The notes beneath the pieces were generated by a model, which was not told the origin of the DNA, ran no database searches, and was given only the letters and a program-made list of their open reading frames with translations. Source: Lichtheimia corymbifera B2541 (lineage: Eukaryota; Mucoromycota; Mucoromycetes; Mucorales; Lichtheimiaceae). Taken from it: 24,525 bases of DNA. The stretch is from positions 1 through 24,525 of the forward strand of contig JNEU01000655.1 in assembly GCA_000697475.1 (NCBI GenBank), read 5' to 3'. Positions 8,282 through 19,718 of this stretch are shown piece after piece; position 1 is the stretch's first letter, and every line of letters begins with the position of its first letter. A program made the translations under genes and the position numbers.

Positions 8282-11200
8282 CTACTCGATATCAATCTTC
8301 CAATCATACTCAGAGACTGATACACCAGGATTCTTGACAACAAGTTTGCTCTTGCTGGGCTCATAGTCAAAAGATAGCTCTTGGGTACCTTGGGTCACAC
8401 GCACAGGTTGCTTGGTAACTCCGAGAATGACAAGACGCTCGAGTCGAAGTTGTGACATGGACTTGGCATATTGTTTCGCTGCAGCCGTGTCTGGATTCTT
8501 GTGCATGTTCTCACTACGCAATGATCCATTTTCATACTTGAACAAGGTGTAGATATAAGAGCCATCTTGATAATCATAGCTTTCGCCATCATCATGATAG
8601 AGGAAACCTTGTGCGGTACCCTATTATCAAGTTGCATTAGATTGTGTATAACATCGTGGATCAAGAAATATTTACCTCCTTGGTGAGTGGAATGATCAAG
8701 GTGAAGGGATCAAGCTTCATGCTACGAGAGCTACGACGAACACGTTCACGTCGAGGAACAATAGAACCAGCTCGGTAGTAAGCAGGGATCTTTTCAAGAG
8801 GTGCTTGAACACTATGGTATCCAGATTTCTTGATGGGCTCATGCGTTTGCGTATCATACCATGGCTATATATGTAGTAATGTTAATAAAGGAACATCAGT
8901 CCTTATATTGAAACCACATACCTGATCTCCAGGGAAGTAGACGTTTGTTTCGGTGGCGCCTTCTTGAGTTATGGGCTTGACCATGATACCATCACCCATC
9001 ATGAATTGATCTTCAGTGGCAAACAAGGCTTCATCCTCAGGATATTCCATAAACATGGGACGCATCATGGGTGTACCATTGGTGGAAGTTTCATAGAACA
9101 ACGTGTACCAGTAAGGAAGGAGGGCATAGCGTTCACGAAGAGAAGCCAATGTCATGGAACGATAAGGTTCAGGCACAAGATAAGGTTCACGGCGCTTAGT
9201 GTCAATATGAGCATGACCACGGAAGAAAGGTTGGAATACACCTGCTTGATACCAGCGTACCAAAAGCTCCACGGGTGGATTGTTGAAGAAACCTGGGATA
9301 TCAGCACCTGTAAAAGCAGCGCCTCCCAAACCATTGGTAAGCGACATTGGGTTTGAATAGTAAAGTGATTCCCAGTTGGCCATGTTGTCGCCAGTCCAAA
9401 CAGCACCATATCGCTGAACACCAGCATAGAACCCACGTGTCAATACAAAAGGTCGCTTGGGTTTCTGTGTCCTCTCTCTAACACCATCAGCCGTTGCTGC
9501 ATGCTACATTACTTGCAGGTTAGATGTCTCGTCCATAGACCTAGTATCCATCAACAATATCCTTACCGAAAGTAATGCATACATGTTATGGAGAACACGA
9601 TGCTCCCAGTTGCCATGGTGGACCATTTCCTTTTGCATGGTGATCTCAGGGCCATTAAACACGGAAGGCTCACTCATATCATTCCACAAATGGACATTCT
9701 CTTGAGTACCGATAAACTTGTCAAATCGGAATTGCTCCTTCCACCATTGACGTGCCTCTGGCTTAAAGTAATCGACCCAAGAAGATTGACCTGGCCAACA
9801 CCATCCTTCATAATCGCTTCCAGAGGGCTGCTTGACAAAGAGATCATCCTTCTTGGCCTCGTCACAGATACGGTAACCATCAGCTCGTTTGATATGAGGA
9901 TCAATAATCACCACAAGCTAAATCATGTTGCCACGTTAACTACGATCCTTTAAAATATAGTGATTTACCTTACCTCTCTTCCTTTGGCATCCAAGGCTTG
10001 TTCCATTTTGATGGGTTCAGGGAACTTGGAACTTTCCCAAGTGAAATACTTGCGGTCATCCGTGTATTCAATGTCGAGCCAAATGACGTCGTATGGCATT
10101 TCATGTGCATCAAACTGTTCATCGACTTCAAGCACGTCCTTTTGATTGATATAATTCCAGCGACACTGATGGTATCCAAGCGAGAATTCTTGTGGTAACA
10201 TGGCTGTGCCAGTGAGTCGAGTATATTGGCGCATAACATCCTTGATAGAAGGACCGAGGAATACAAAGACATCCAATACACCAGCTTCAGAGATCCAGTG
10301 GGTCTGAGTTGTCGTTCCACCAGTGGTCGACTTTCCAAGGCTAAGGATCTTTTGCATGGAGCTCTATATACATACTTTGTTAGCGTGCAGATTGTTAATT
10401 ACAAGGATCCACTTACGCGAGATTCAGATTTCTTCTTGACAATATCAATCCATGTCTCGGAAGGATTCATCCAAAACACACCACAAGATGCACCTGCACG
10501 ATGGGCAATCATAAAAGGAACCGCGCCATAAAGCGATGTTGGGCTATCGAGTGCGTACTCGAACACATCGGTGTTGTAGAGTCGATAGGGATCTGTGTAA
10601 GCATTATCACCACCACTACAATTGACAGGGATTAATGACTGTGATATCCTTAACTACAATACACGTACCGAGTTTCTTTCAGTGAGAGGCTTGATGCATG
10701 TTCCTGAATAAGATCATCATGTCAGATTCAAATAAGGAATAAAACCATTGTCATGCTTACCGGAATACCATAGACATGGGCAAAGTCATGGAACGTAATA
10801 TCCATGGCGATACTTTCAGGGCCTAGGAAGATCAAAGTTAGCTATCCAAGTAAAGGGATCCCATTTCTGATATACTTACCATTAGGTTTTGGATCAGTCC
10901 AAGACTTGAATGTTTCTTCCCAGAGGTCAGATTCCCAAGGAGCCTCCACTTGTTCCACCTCGCCATTGTCCTTTTTCTGTTCTATCATTGTTGGCTTGTG
11001 TGTCTCCTTTGTACGCAGATGCTCGAATCGGAATAATCCACGATCATTGAGAGAAATAACTGGTGCATCATTGACAAAGAAATCCAATCGTACAGGGTGA
11101 GGATGAAGCAAGATTTTACGTTGATCATCCAATACCACGGTTACTACGCCTTCGTCATCGGATGTGATACGCTTGGCATGAGCCGAGTTGACGCCGTTGA

Positions 11201-11582
11201 CAAGTGTATGCTGGACATGACCGTCGTAGCGGGGTTTGATAGGCTGCTTCTCATTGATTCGAATGCGTGAAGTGTTATCCTCAAGTACATGCAAGTCGAG
11301 AGTGAAGAGAACGTCGTTTTCAGTGTTGATAATGTCGGCATAAACGTGGGAATCATCATCCAGCCGAATGGTATCCTTGACTAGTGCAAAAGGGGACTCG
11401 AAACCAGGTGTATCCGTTGCCATATCTGCATAGGCGCGATTACGACGACAGAATCCAGATTGGGAGCAGGTCTTGAAATCCTCCTTCTTCATGCAAGATG
11501 CTATCAAAGCAAAGAGCGTAATGCCAACAAGTATCATGAGATGCGGTCTCCTTAACGGCCATTGCTTCATATGCCACGCCAT
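8282..11582 (-). CDS. ROT2: Glucosidase II alpha subunit (GH31)
   Basis: In the ER lumen this enzyme trims the two inner glucoses from N-glycans during glycoprotein folding. Nine exons on the minus strand (11582-10880, 10822-10761, 10703-10669, 10615-10417, 10363-9974, 9917-9567, 9503-8922, 8864-8676, 8620-8282) join in frame to 949 residues, the usual size. Introns are 52-63 nt. A hydrophobic signal (LMILVGITLFALIASC) precedes FKTCSQSGFCRRNR, the usual start of the mature protein. The GH31 nucleophile is Asp543 in WNDMSEPSVF and the acid/base is Asp619 in AVWTGDN. GYHQCRWNY and DVIWLDIEYT are further family signatures. The C-terminal beta domains follow. ATG 11582 was chosen; the open frame extends three codons upstream only without ATG. 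The non-catalytic beta subunit is not in the window. Confidence 0.96.
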
Positions 11583-12283
11583 GGTGACCACTCTGTAAAG
11601 AATTCCAAAAGCACAAGAGACGTTTCCAGATGCGCTCTCCCTCTCTCGCGTGCAGGACTTTGAAATCTTCCTCCGCTCTCTTCTACCAGCTACACATACA
11701 TACTAATTCAGGGACTCCCCACCTCCAACGTCTATGTACTCTCAAAAGTGGTCCTTCATTCTATGTAGATATGCATTGTAATTACCATAGACATGATGGC
11801 TATAAAGGTTACACAAAGAGCCCTATCAAATAAAACTAGTCTCTTTATGACCATTGAATAATAACAACAACAAGGATGGCATCATAAATGACGCCAGTGG
11901 ATGACGCATAAATACAATATGCCGTGTTGCTGCATTGATGGATGCATGGGTGTAGCAGTGTCTAGATTGATTGATTGACATGGTTATATTCTTTATAATT
12001 TGAGTAAGGACTATGTTATGTATGTATGGGTGATTGTTGATGCCAGGCAGCAGCAGTTGTCGTTGTCGTTGTTGCATTGAATGTGTGAAAATATATGCGA
12101 AATGGTGGTGCGGATATAAATGAGATCAAATGACACGCGAATGACAATGAATCATTGAGCAGGTATCATGTCATGGCACAGCCGGTGACTGCCCCACATG
12201 AAACAAGTGATTCCCTCCTATGTGTGAGAGCAAAGAATCCCCATTCAAACTGACCCTTTTCTTCCACGCTCGTTATTTCTATT
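11583..12283. other. Divergent intergenic region (glucosidase II / DinB-like)
   Basis: This 700-bp gap must carry the promoters of both divergent genes. It is AT-rich, with a low-complexity stretch around 12020-12080 of repeated GTTGT-type and CAG units. I see no gene and no clear operator-like site. Confidence 0.4.
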
Positions 12284-13142
12284 ATGGCTTCCACGTCGGC
12301 AACATTAACTTTTGAAAAGAATGCCATGTTCATTGTTGCAAACAAATTATTGCAGCAGCTGATTGATTTATTGGATAGCTTGCCGCCAAGCAGTGACAAT
12401 CATGACGATGACGACCAGGTGTATACTAAACCCTCCATAGTAATGCCTGGTGGAACGATCGGCAAACACATCAGGTGGGGGTGTACATATACGAAGACTA
12501 TACTAAAAGCGTCTTTATAACCCGCATTATTATACCGCTCGCATAGGCATATATACGATCATTTTCACTTGCTGCTCTTGCATAACCCAAAGTTGGGGTC
12601 CGATCCAACAAATAACAACAACCGGTGGATTGTGGATTTCGATGATCGAAGCCGAGATGTGAGTAGTGTATAGACATCACTGGCATCAATCAGTCTGGTC
12701 TTTAACAGGCCTGATCCACTCGCATATGTTTAGCGACCCATGGAAGTGCAGCATGAAAATGCAGTTCGCTCCTTGAAAGAAATGCAACAAAAACTCCACC
12801 AAGCACAAGCCAAGATTCCGTTGGACACACCCTTACTCTTGGTTGCCACGATTGATGATAATGACAAAATACCCAAATACCATATGGAGTCATCGTTTGA
12901 GAGGGAATTATGGTATTGTTGCATGCATGCCGTAAGTACATGATGAGGTCTTTTTTTTGCAGTCTAGTAACGTACAACGAGAAAAGCGCCAATACTAAAA
13001 TAACGTAATGCAGATCCACCATTACGCTTCCATCAAAGCCATTTGCATCGAACATAACGTCCCTGTACCCCAAGAGTTTGGCGTAGCTCCATCCACCACG
13101 TTATATCATCACCAACATCAAAAAATGACGGGTCATCTTTAA
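12284..13142 (+). CDS. DinB-like (DinB/YfiT fold) protein
   Basis: Exons 12284-12474, 12547-12658, 12734-12931 and 13014-13142 join in frame to 209 residues. Introns are 72, 75 and 82 nt, and the last carries a TACTAAAAT branch-like motif near 12993. The protein reads as a four-helix DinB-type domain. GTIGKHIRHIYDHFHLLL gives the first metal-binding His region, VDFDDRSRDRPME matches the family's YDxRxR...E segment, and the C-terminal AIHHYASIKAI gives the His pair, followed by FGVAPST. In bacteria this fold holds a metal on three His and includes thiol-dependent transferases and hydrolases. It is unrelated to DNA polymerase IV, which shares the old gene name. The substrate is unknown. The motifs are only obvious after splicing, so a single-exon search would miss the gene. 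Confidence 0.82.
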
Positions 13143-13815
13143 TCGATGAATCATGATGCAATACGAGAAAAGAAATGGATGACATGCTGCAGCAGTATAC
13201 CAATTCAGCTTGTAATAAAGCGTAGCACCCGGGTTTTCAAGGCGTCATGCTTCGCATAAAAGAGCGGCGTTGGGGAACGTAATTTGGGGGTGGGCAAGGT
13301 TTGGGGGAGGAAAGAGTGAAAAAAGCTATGATGTGGCGTTGTTGTTCAAGTTCCCAGCACGATGCTTGGCTTGAGCGTTCAACAACGAAATAATTTGGTA
13401 AACTTGTCATCATCATTCCCATGCTTTCTTTTTGTAGTACCCCTCCGTTTTAGTATGAACGCTTATATCATTCCATCGGGATCAAAGAAGGAATTTTCAT
13501 TGTTGAATACCATGTTCTTTCATAAAAAAGACCCAAGCCTTGGCACATGAAAATCATCCAGGATGATTACAGTAACAGCTGGTAAAAAAGACCGCTTGCC
13601 TATTTTTGAACTTGTTTGTGCGTGCACTGTACACATGTATGTCCATAAAAGTCGCATCCCTGAGAGACTTTTGCCCTTCCACAACATTTCATCTAAATGT
13701 AGACTAGCGCGAGTCGTTGATAATCAATGCAGCACAGACAACCTTTTTCTTATCGGCGCATACTACTGAGTCAGATTCTACGTATCGCATGATAAATGAT
13801 TGTGTAGCCTAGGAT

Positions 13816-13831
13816 ACACACACACACACAC
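13816..13831. repeat. (AC)8 microsatellite
   Basis: This is an uninterrupted run of alternating A and C in the intergenic region. Confidence 0.9.
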
Positions 13832-14493
13832 TAAGATATATACAATGCTTAATCGCTCATTATCCTTATCATCATTATAACACTTTCATGGTCATTTTAC
13901 TATTACCATCCTTCGTTGAAAAACGATGATACTATAAAACCAGATATCCAAACGACTACTACGTTATCATCATCAACATGATCACACGTGCAAATCACTG
14001 ATAATCTTACACGTCATGCAATATTCACACACAAAAAGGTACCCGAACCTGGTAGCAACAGTCCGGACCGGAAAGTTACGATCATTGACGATCAAGATAA
14101 TGGCCAGTGCGGTTACTGATCTGCTGCAAGATAAAGCCAAGAGCACGGGAACAGTGTAAAAGAGGTGTACTAAACGTTTTATACAGCGTCAAGCATCTCC
14201 GATAGCACGGAATGACACCCAGCACCGGAGAGAGGATCAAGTAATCCATGTTTCTTACCAACCCCAAATTGCATAACGCGGGGTCTACTATGACGTTACT
14301 TTCCAAAGGTACAGAAAAGCGGGCCTAATCCATAAATGGATATACATTGACGTGGGGCCTGCCTTGTATCTTTCTGTTGTTTCCCTTCTTAATTGGCGCC
14401 CTATATGCAGATGTTGATACTACGTCGTATGGATATGGTACCCTAGATCATGAACCTGAAAGAGTTGACCGTATGAGAAAACTCCGCATTGCC

Positions 14494-14521
14494 CATCATT
14501 CATCATCATCATCATCATCAT
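14494..14521. repeat. (CAT)n microsatellite
   Basis: CAT triplets run here with one interruption, about 100 bases before the glutamate 5-kinase start. If the upstream in-frame extension were translated it would encode a serine run, which argues that this part is leader. Confidence 0.85.
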
Positions 14522-14622
14522 TTCACTGGGTCTTGATAATATATATATATAGCCCCTCTTGTCATCGGTGTATCATTTTTTTCATTATCCATCAATTCTT
14601 TCTCTCTCTTACTCTTATCATC

Positions 14623-16028
14623 ATGGTCGTCTATCGCAACGTTCAAAACACACATCGCCCTACAAAATCCTCCTTAACATTGGTCATCAAGGTTGGCACC
14701 TCGTCTATCTGTGATGAAAAAACACATTATCCTTTGCTTGGAAATCTCTCAAGGATTGTTGAGACCATTCTCGACCTCAAGCGCAAGGGCCACCGAGTTG
14801 TTCTTGTCACCAGTGCTGCTGTTGGCACAGGTCTTCGGAGGCTAAACCTTGCCGAGAAACCATCGAACCTCGCAGCCATACAGGTAAAGCATGTGAGTTG
14901 GTCATATCACAAGCGTATACCTTAGATGATGTATTTATCTAACTCATCTTTAATTTATTAGGCTATTGCCGCTGTTGGTCAAGGACGTTTGATGAGCATG
15001 TATGATGATCTCTTTGGCCAATTCAATCAGCCTGTGGCCCAGATCTTGCTTACACGAAATGATTTGGCAGATGTAAGTGTATTTGCCCCCCTCCTCTTTT
15101 TATAATGACTCTTTTTACTTATCCATCTTTATTATCTAGCGTTCGCAATATCTCAACGCAGTCAATTGTCTAGAACAGCTCCTTGATATGGGTGTTGTGC
15201 CAATTGTAAATGAAAATGACACCATCTCCGTTTCGGTAAGTAGTAGTAGCATCAAATGCAACAACAACAACCATCATTCTCACACACACACACGCTTTAT
15301 AGGAAATTAAATTTGGTGACAATGATACCCTTTCTGCCATCACCGCCGGCATGGTCAAGGCAGACTACCTCTTTTTGATGACTGACGTTGATTGCTTATA
15401 CACCGACAACCCACGTTCAAATCCAAATGCCAAGCCTATTCTTGTATGCGATGACATTGACCGTCTTCGAGAGCAAGTTACGGTGACCTCACCGGGTTCA
15501 TCACTTGGTACAGGTGGCATGGTTACCAAGCTTGTGGCTGCTGATCTTGCTACCGCTGCTGGCGTTACCACTGTGATTGCACGAGGATCCACACCCGAAA
15601 ACATCCTACCCATCATTGAAGATTCTAACACCAAGAAGCCTCCACATACCCGTTTCCTCTCCAAATCCAAACCATTGATGGATCGCAAATGGTGGATTTT
15701 GCACGGTCTTCATACAGCTGGTACCATTGTGGTCGAATCCAATGTTGCCGAATCCATAGCCAATAACAGTGGCGATGCCTTGTTTGCACACTCGATTGTC
15801 AAGGTGGAAGGCAACTTTGTCGAACATCAAGCTGTCCGCTTAGTCGTACAACAGACATCAGAACAAGGCACCCCAGAATTCGTTACACTCGCCAAAGGCA
15901 TCGTCAACTACTCATCAGCGGAGATCGGTCGAATCATGCACGCCAACGAAAGCAATATCACTGATGACCTCGGTTACAAGGACGCTGATTGCATCATTCA
16001 TCGCGATAATATGGCAATGTCCGTATGA
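14623..16028 (+). CDS. PRO1: Glutamate 5-kinase with PUA domain
   Basis: This enzyme catalyses the first step of proline synthesis, ATP-dependent phosphorylation of glutamate to gamma-glutamyl phosphate, in the cytosol. Exons 14623-14883, 14962-15072, 15140-15235 and 15303-16028 join to 397 residues. The amino-acid kinase domain starts with [10 protein letters not shown]. It contains [48 protein letters not shown] and the GTGGMVTKL block. A PUA domain occupies about residues 295-390 (AKGIVNYSS; ending [15 protein letters not shown]). ATG 14623 sits right before the kinase domain. Two-domain architecture as in bacterial ProB and yeast Pro1; no gamma-glutamyl phosphate reductase is fused, so it is not a plant- or animal-type P5CS. 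The enzyme is usually feedback-inhibited by proline. Confidence 0.95.
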
Positions 16029-16792
16029 TCGTGTCGTTGTTTCTTCTTTTCTCTTTATTCATACCAAAAAACTCCCTTCCCCCCACTTTGAATATTATTA
16101 TACCACCTCTTTTCATCCTCTTTTTTTCCACGACAGCCATCAATTTCCCTTTTCTTCCGCGTTATATTCCCCCCTCGTCTTCATTTAGTTTTATCTCCAT
16201 ATCTCCGCATGCGTACATATCTTGAAAAAATATCATTCTCTCTACACGCTGCTTTTATAGCAGGCGGATATCATTATCATGCGGGCAACAAGTTGATAAT
16301 TTGACATAGGCAACTTGTATATATATAGAAGGGACAAGTACAACATACATATAAGGAAGAGGTGAGTAACGTGATTTCTGCAATACCAAGAAGCAGAAGC
16401 ACACACACACGCACAAAAAGGCTTAATCGATCAACAATGGAACGTTTTGTGATACATGATATACCGCCCAAAATCACGCGCACACGGGTAGCTTTTTGCC
16501 CTTGGGTCCCTTGGCTTGATATATATCCTTTTTGCAAAGTATTATGCTACTAGTACTGTATGCATGGTCACATCTCCATATATGCATTGTCACGGATTAT
16601 TGGAAGAAGCAATGTAGAAGATGCCCTTCTTGGATGACATCATTCATGTGTTGAAGGAAATGAAATCATGATTATCAAGGATAGTAATGTACCCATGACA
16701 CGTTATTTTAGCAACCTTCTGCATTTGGGATCCGGTCTGGAACCTCTTGCTGTATATGTATACATTCACACCATGGTGAAAAAAAGCTTATA
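16029..16792. other. Intergenic, 3' of glutamate 5-kinase
   Basis: The first 250 bases are T-rich 3' flank. A short CA-rich stretch lies at about 16379-16397. The open frames are short and motif-free. No RNA gene was recognised. Confidence 0.4.
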
Positions 16793-16921
16793 TCAGCTTG
16801 GCCATTCCCTGAATTGTAGCGCCCTTGTGTTCAAAAACATGCTGAATAAAAAAGAAGCCCTTGTACCACCATTCAAATCAACAATGGGATCCTTTGCAAA
16901 CAAGTTGTTTTGATCTAACGC
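16793..16921 (-). other. Coding-like exon fragment of unknown gene
   Basis: After the acceptor-like TACAAG at 16922, the minus strand is open for 42 codons to TGA (16795-16793). It reads ALDQNNLFAKDPIVDLNGG, then a hydrophobic stretch and LNTRALQFREWPS. The composition looks protein-like but no family is recognised. It could be the last exon of the gene candidate that begins at 17817, or part of a decayed gene. Confidence 0.25.
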
Positions 16922-17233
16922 CTTGTATAGTACACATTTGCATGAGCATGATGATGGTCATTCGTTATAAAGTAAACAAGCGCCACTGCATGTCATGGAT
17001 GGCTCTTTTGAAAATGATTACTCATTTCGTGAAAAGTTTTGGTAATAGCTGTTTATAGACAAAGGCATTACGATGATCGGATGGGTCTTTCCAAAGGTGG
17101 TACACATTTTTGTCTATATCTCACAACAATAGGACGCAGCACGAGGAGAAGCCTCCCTCAAGTCAATTTTGCAATTATCGATCGATAAACCATTTTTGGG
17201 ATCCAACATCGCTTCAAGAGCAAACTGTTTCAT

Positions 17234-17817
17234 TTACTTGGCATAGGTAACAAAGTATGATTCTAGATTCTTTTGGGTATTGGGCTTGTCAACAACTACT
17301 GCAAGTTCGAATGGATACACTGTGATGGCATTGTACGTTTTGTTTTGCTACAAACGTTGCTAGGGATGAGTCAATCGAGTCCCATAAAAAAGTACGCTCC
17401 CATGGATATACTCACACGCAGGATCATGGCGCGATGTGTCTCTTGCCAGAGAAAGCGATACACCAGCCGAAACCGAGCTATTCATATATATGTATCCGGT
17501 GAGATGAATTGTCCTTTGGAACAAATGGTGATAGTACCTTGATCAAGGCTTTTGGTGTTTTCTAGCTCTTTTCTTCGCTTCGCCAATGACAAGCCATGCT
17601 TATCGTTGACAAGAAACCTCACAATACTTCCATATAATGCTTGTATCACATGGGAATAAAGCTGCTGTTCTTCATACCAGTCTTGGTCCATAATGTGTAA
17701 AATGACACGCAAGGCCTAAATTGCATCAGTCTTCCTTTGCCAATCCACGTCCATGGACGTCTTTATTACCATTCTGCTGGTGATTTGTAAATGGACTACT
17801 TTGCGAGTGATGGGCAT
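17234..17817 (-). CDS. Unrecognised spliced gene candidate, 133 residues
   Basis: I do not recognise the protein. Exons 17817-17770, 17715-17538, 17477-17416 and 17347-17234 have matching phases and GT/AG introns of 54, 60 and 68 nt, the size seen in every real gene here. The start follows an A/C-rich leader. The product is helical and charged, with LRVILHIMDQDWYEEQQLYS, a KRRKELENTKSLDQ helix, FLWQETHRAMILR and VVVDKPNTQKNLESYFV. The same frame stays open for 39 more codons after the TAA (to about 17117), and other coding-like pieces lie further on. The gene may therefore be longer with a different last intron, or it may be a decaying pseudogene with an early stop. Its start is only 93 nt from the stop of the CUE/Smr gene, on the same strand. 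Confidence 0.4.
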
Positions 17818-17909
17818 AGTTGTTTTTGTTGGTGGAATAAAAAAAAAGAAAGATTGATTGTATTATACAGAGTGTCCAAACTATTTACTCAATACGACTA
17901 TCACTACTA

Positions 17910-19718
17910 CTACTTGTTTACGCCTTTCACAAGGATGCAGCCAGGGTGAGGAAGTTCATATCGCCAACCATCTTGCTTCAATAGCTTAAGAGCACTAGGC
18001 ATCAACTTGGCTTCTCCATACGCTGAATGCTTTCCTGCACCAGTGATAATCTTTAAAGGCCGTATACCGCGTCGTCCTATTACATGATGTCAATAAAATA
18101 TGCCTGCTTTTTCGTCTATTGCATTTGACTTGCCTATTTGCATTTGACTCCTTGACCACCATTGAGTGACACCTTCCTTGAGTAACACACGAGCTTCTTC
18201 AACAGTAAGACCATGTAAATCCAAAAGATGATCATCGCTTTGCGCTATCCGTTCATGTCTGACCAAAGCCCTTGCAGCTCTCATATTCCATTCTCTGGCT
18301 CTATTATCCAATTTGCGTGCCTAAGGATGATGATATCTTAATAAGGATTGATCGCATGACACTGTGTACATACTTCATCTGAATAATAGAATGCAACTCC
18401 AGATTCACCAGGACCCTTGTTCTTTGTTTGGCGATAGGCTTCAGCTGCCTTCATGAATAGCTGGTTGCGATTCACGATCAATTGCATTGCCATATCCCTG
18501 CACTCTTCCGGATCATCATCCACATAGCTTTGTCCATTGTCGATCCTTAGATATTCGGGTACCACAGGCAATTCTTGAGCTGCTGCTGCTGCCGCTGCTG
18601 CTTTACGTGCCATCTCCTGTTGTTTGAGTCGTTCTTCCAAATCATGCTGCTGTTGATCGTATTTCAAGGCAAACTCCACCGCTGCATCCACCATTTTGTC
18701 ATGTGTCCATGCTGATTCACGACCTGTGCCTTCTTGTTGTTGTATCAGTGTATCCACCAAGACACCCGTTGCGATTTGTTTGACTTCTTCTCGTGATCGA
18801 TCCTCCAACATGAGCGCCAGCGTCTTTTCCAACTTTTCCAATTCCTTCAAAGAAGAGAAACTCAATGATCTTCGTGCGTTCGGTCCTTGTTCCTTCATCA
18901 AATCGCGCACAGACGCTATGATATTGCCACGACATCGTTGTACTGATCCAAGAATCTTTGGCTTTGGCATGTTGGGGAAGAATTGAGCGATGCTATTGAC
19001 TTTGCCGTCATATTGATGCCAACAATTGAAGGGTACTGTAGCAAGACGATCACCACCAGCCTCCTCTTCTTCATGGTGTTGTTGATGGTTGTGATGGAAA
19101 CTGTGCGTTGTACTCCAGATTGTCTTTGGTTGCTTTTTCTTCTTTTTCTTCTTTTTGTCGGCAGTATCAAAATCGTGTTCCAAAGAAGCACCACTGTCGG
19201 ATCCTTGTGAATCGGTTTCCAAAAATATGTCATTCAATAGGATATCGGTCGCTTTTTCAAGATCGTCATGTTGTGCATGAAGCGTGTTGGATAAAGTGCT
19301 CACACTCAACGAGGGAAAGCAGGTCATAAGGAATTCTAGATTATCATCCAAGCCTGCATCCTGTGCGTCTGCTGCTGCTACGGCTGCTGTTGCTTCTGCT
19401 GTAAAATCGGACACTTGGCTGGGTGAATCCATGGTATCTTGTTGCTGTGCATGATCCGCCCCCGTTGCCAGCTCGGCAAGTATCGCAGAACACGTCTCAT
19501 AGTTTTGTGAATCGTTCCAAATGGCTTCCACTAATGCCGAATCCAAAGGAGGACAAAACCTAGCCTAGAGTCAAGATTAGTCTATTGTCAATAAAGAGAT
19601 CCCATTGTACCCTCTCATTTACCGTCAAGTCGTCCTTATCGCGCTGCTTCTGATTCGTCTTTTGCTGATCTTTTCTTGACGTGAACGCATTGTATTGGTT
19701 GTCTTGTAGTCTGCCCAT
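17910..19718 (-). CDS. CUE2: CUE - DUF1771 - Smr domain protein (Cue2/N4BP2 type)
   Basis: Relatives of this protein bind ubiquitin through CUE and cleave mRNA at stalled or collided ribosomes through the Smr domain (no-go decay). Exons 19718-19623, 19564-18374, 18320-18134 and 18076-17910 join to 546 residues. The CUE-like helix bundle lies at about residues 105-147 (LEFLMTCFPSLSVSTL, then LEKATDILLNDIF). A Lys run and a His-rich linker follow, then an Ala/Gln-rich coiled stretch. DUF1771 is at about 405-455 (AFYYSDEARKLDNRAREWN). The Smr domain starts at LDLHGLTVEEA (about 462) and has the ITGAGKHS loop (about 501-508). The last intron (18133-18077) starts with GC in the classical AG/GCAAGT context. 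The domain order supports the assignment strongly; the function as an endonuclease is inferred from the family. Confidence 0.88.

Larger units (their letters stand above)
13143..14622. other. Long intergenic region upstream of glutamate 5-kinase
   Basis: Nearly 1.5 kb holds no gene I can support. It contains an (AC)n microsatellite and a (CAT)n run (listed separately). A GC-richer patch at about 14040-14310 is open on the minus strand for 74 codons. The frame of glutamate 5-kinase stays open back to 14347, but that part includes simple repeats and reads as leader. Confidence 0.4.

Noticed and set aside
12284..13142. DinB as error-prone DNA polymerase IV
   Set aside because: The name is shared for historical reasons only. 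The motifs are those of the small three-His DinB/YfiT fold, with no polymerase palm signatures.
14347..14622. N-terminal extension of glutamate 5-kinase
   Set aside because: It is in frame and contains a hydrophobic stretch, but includes a CAT microsatellite and has no family counterpart. The kinase domain starts right after ATG 14623.
16668..16913. An 81-codon open frame on the plus strand
   Set aside because: It has no motif or intron context, and it overlaps the better-looking coding fragment on the minus strand.
17295..17320. Possible tRNA T-arm (AAGTTCGAAT)
   Set aside because: There is no acceptor or anticodon stem at the right distance, and the segment lies in the coding-like exon of the minus strand.
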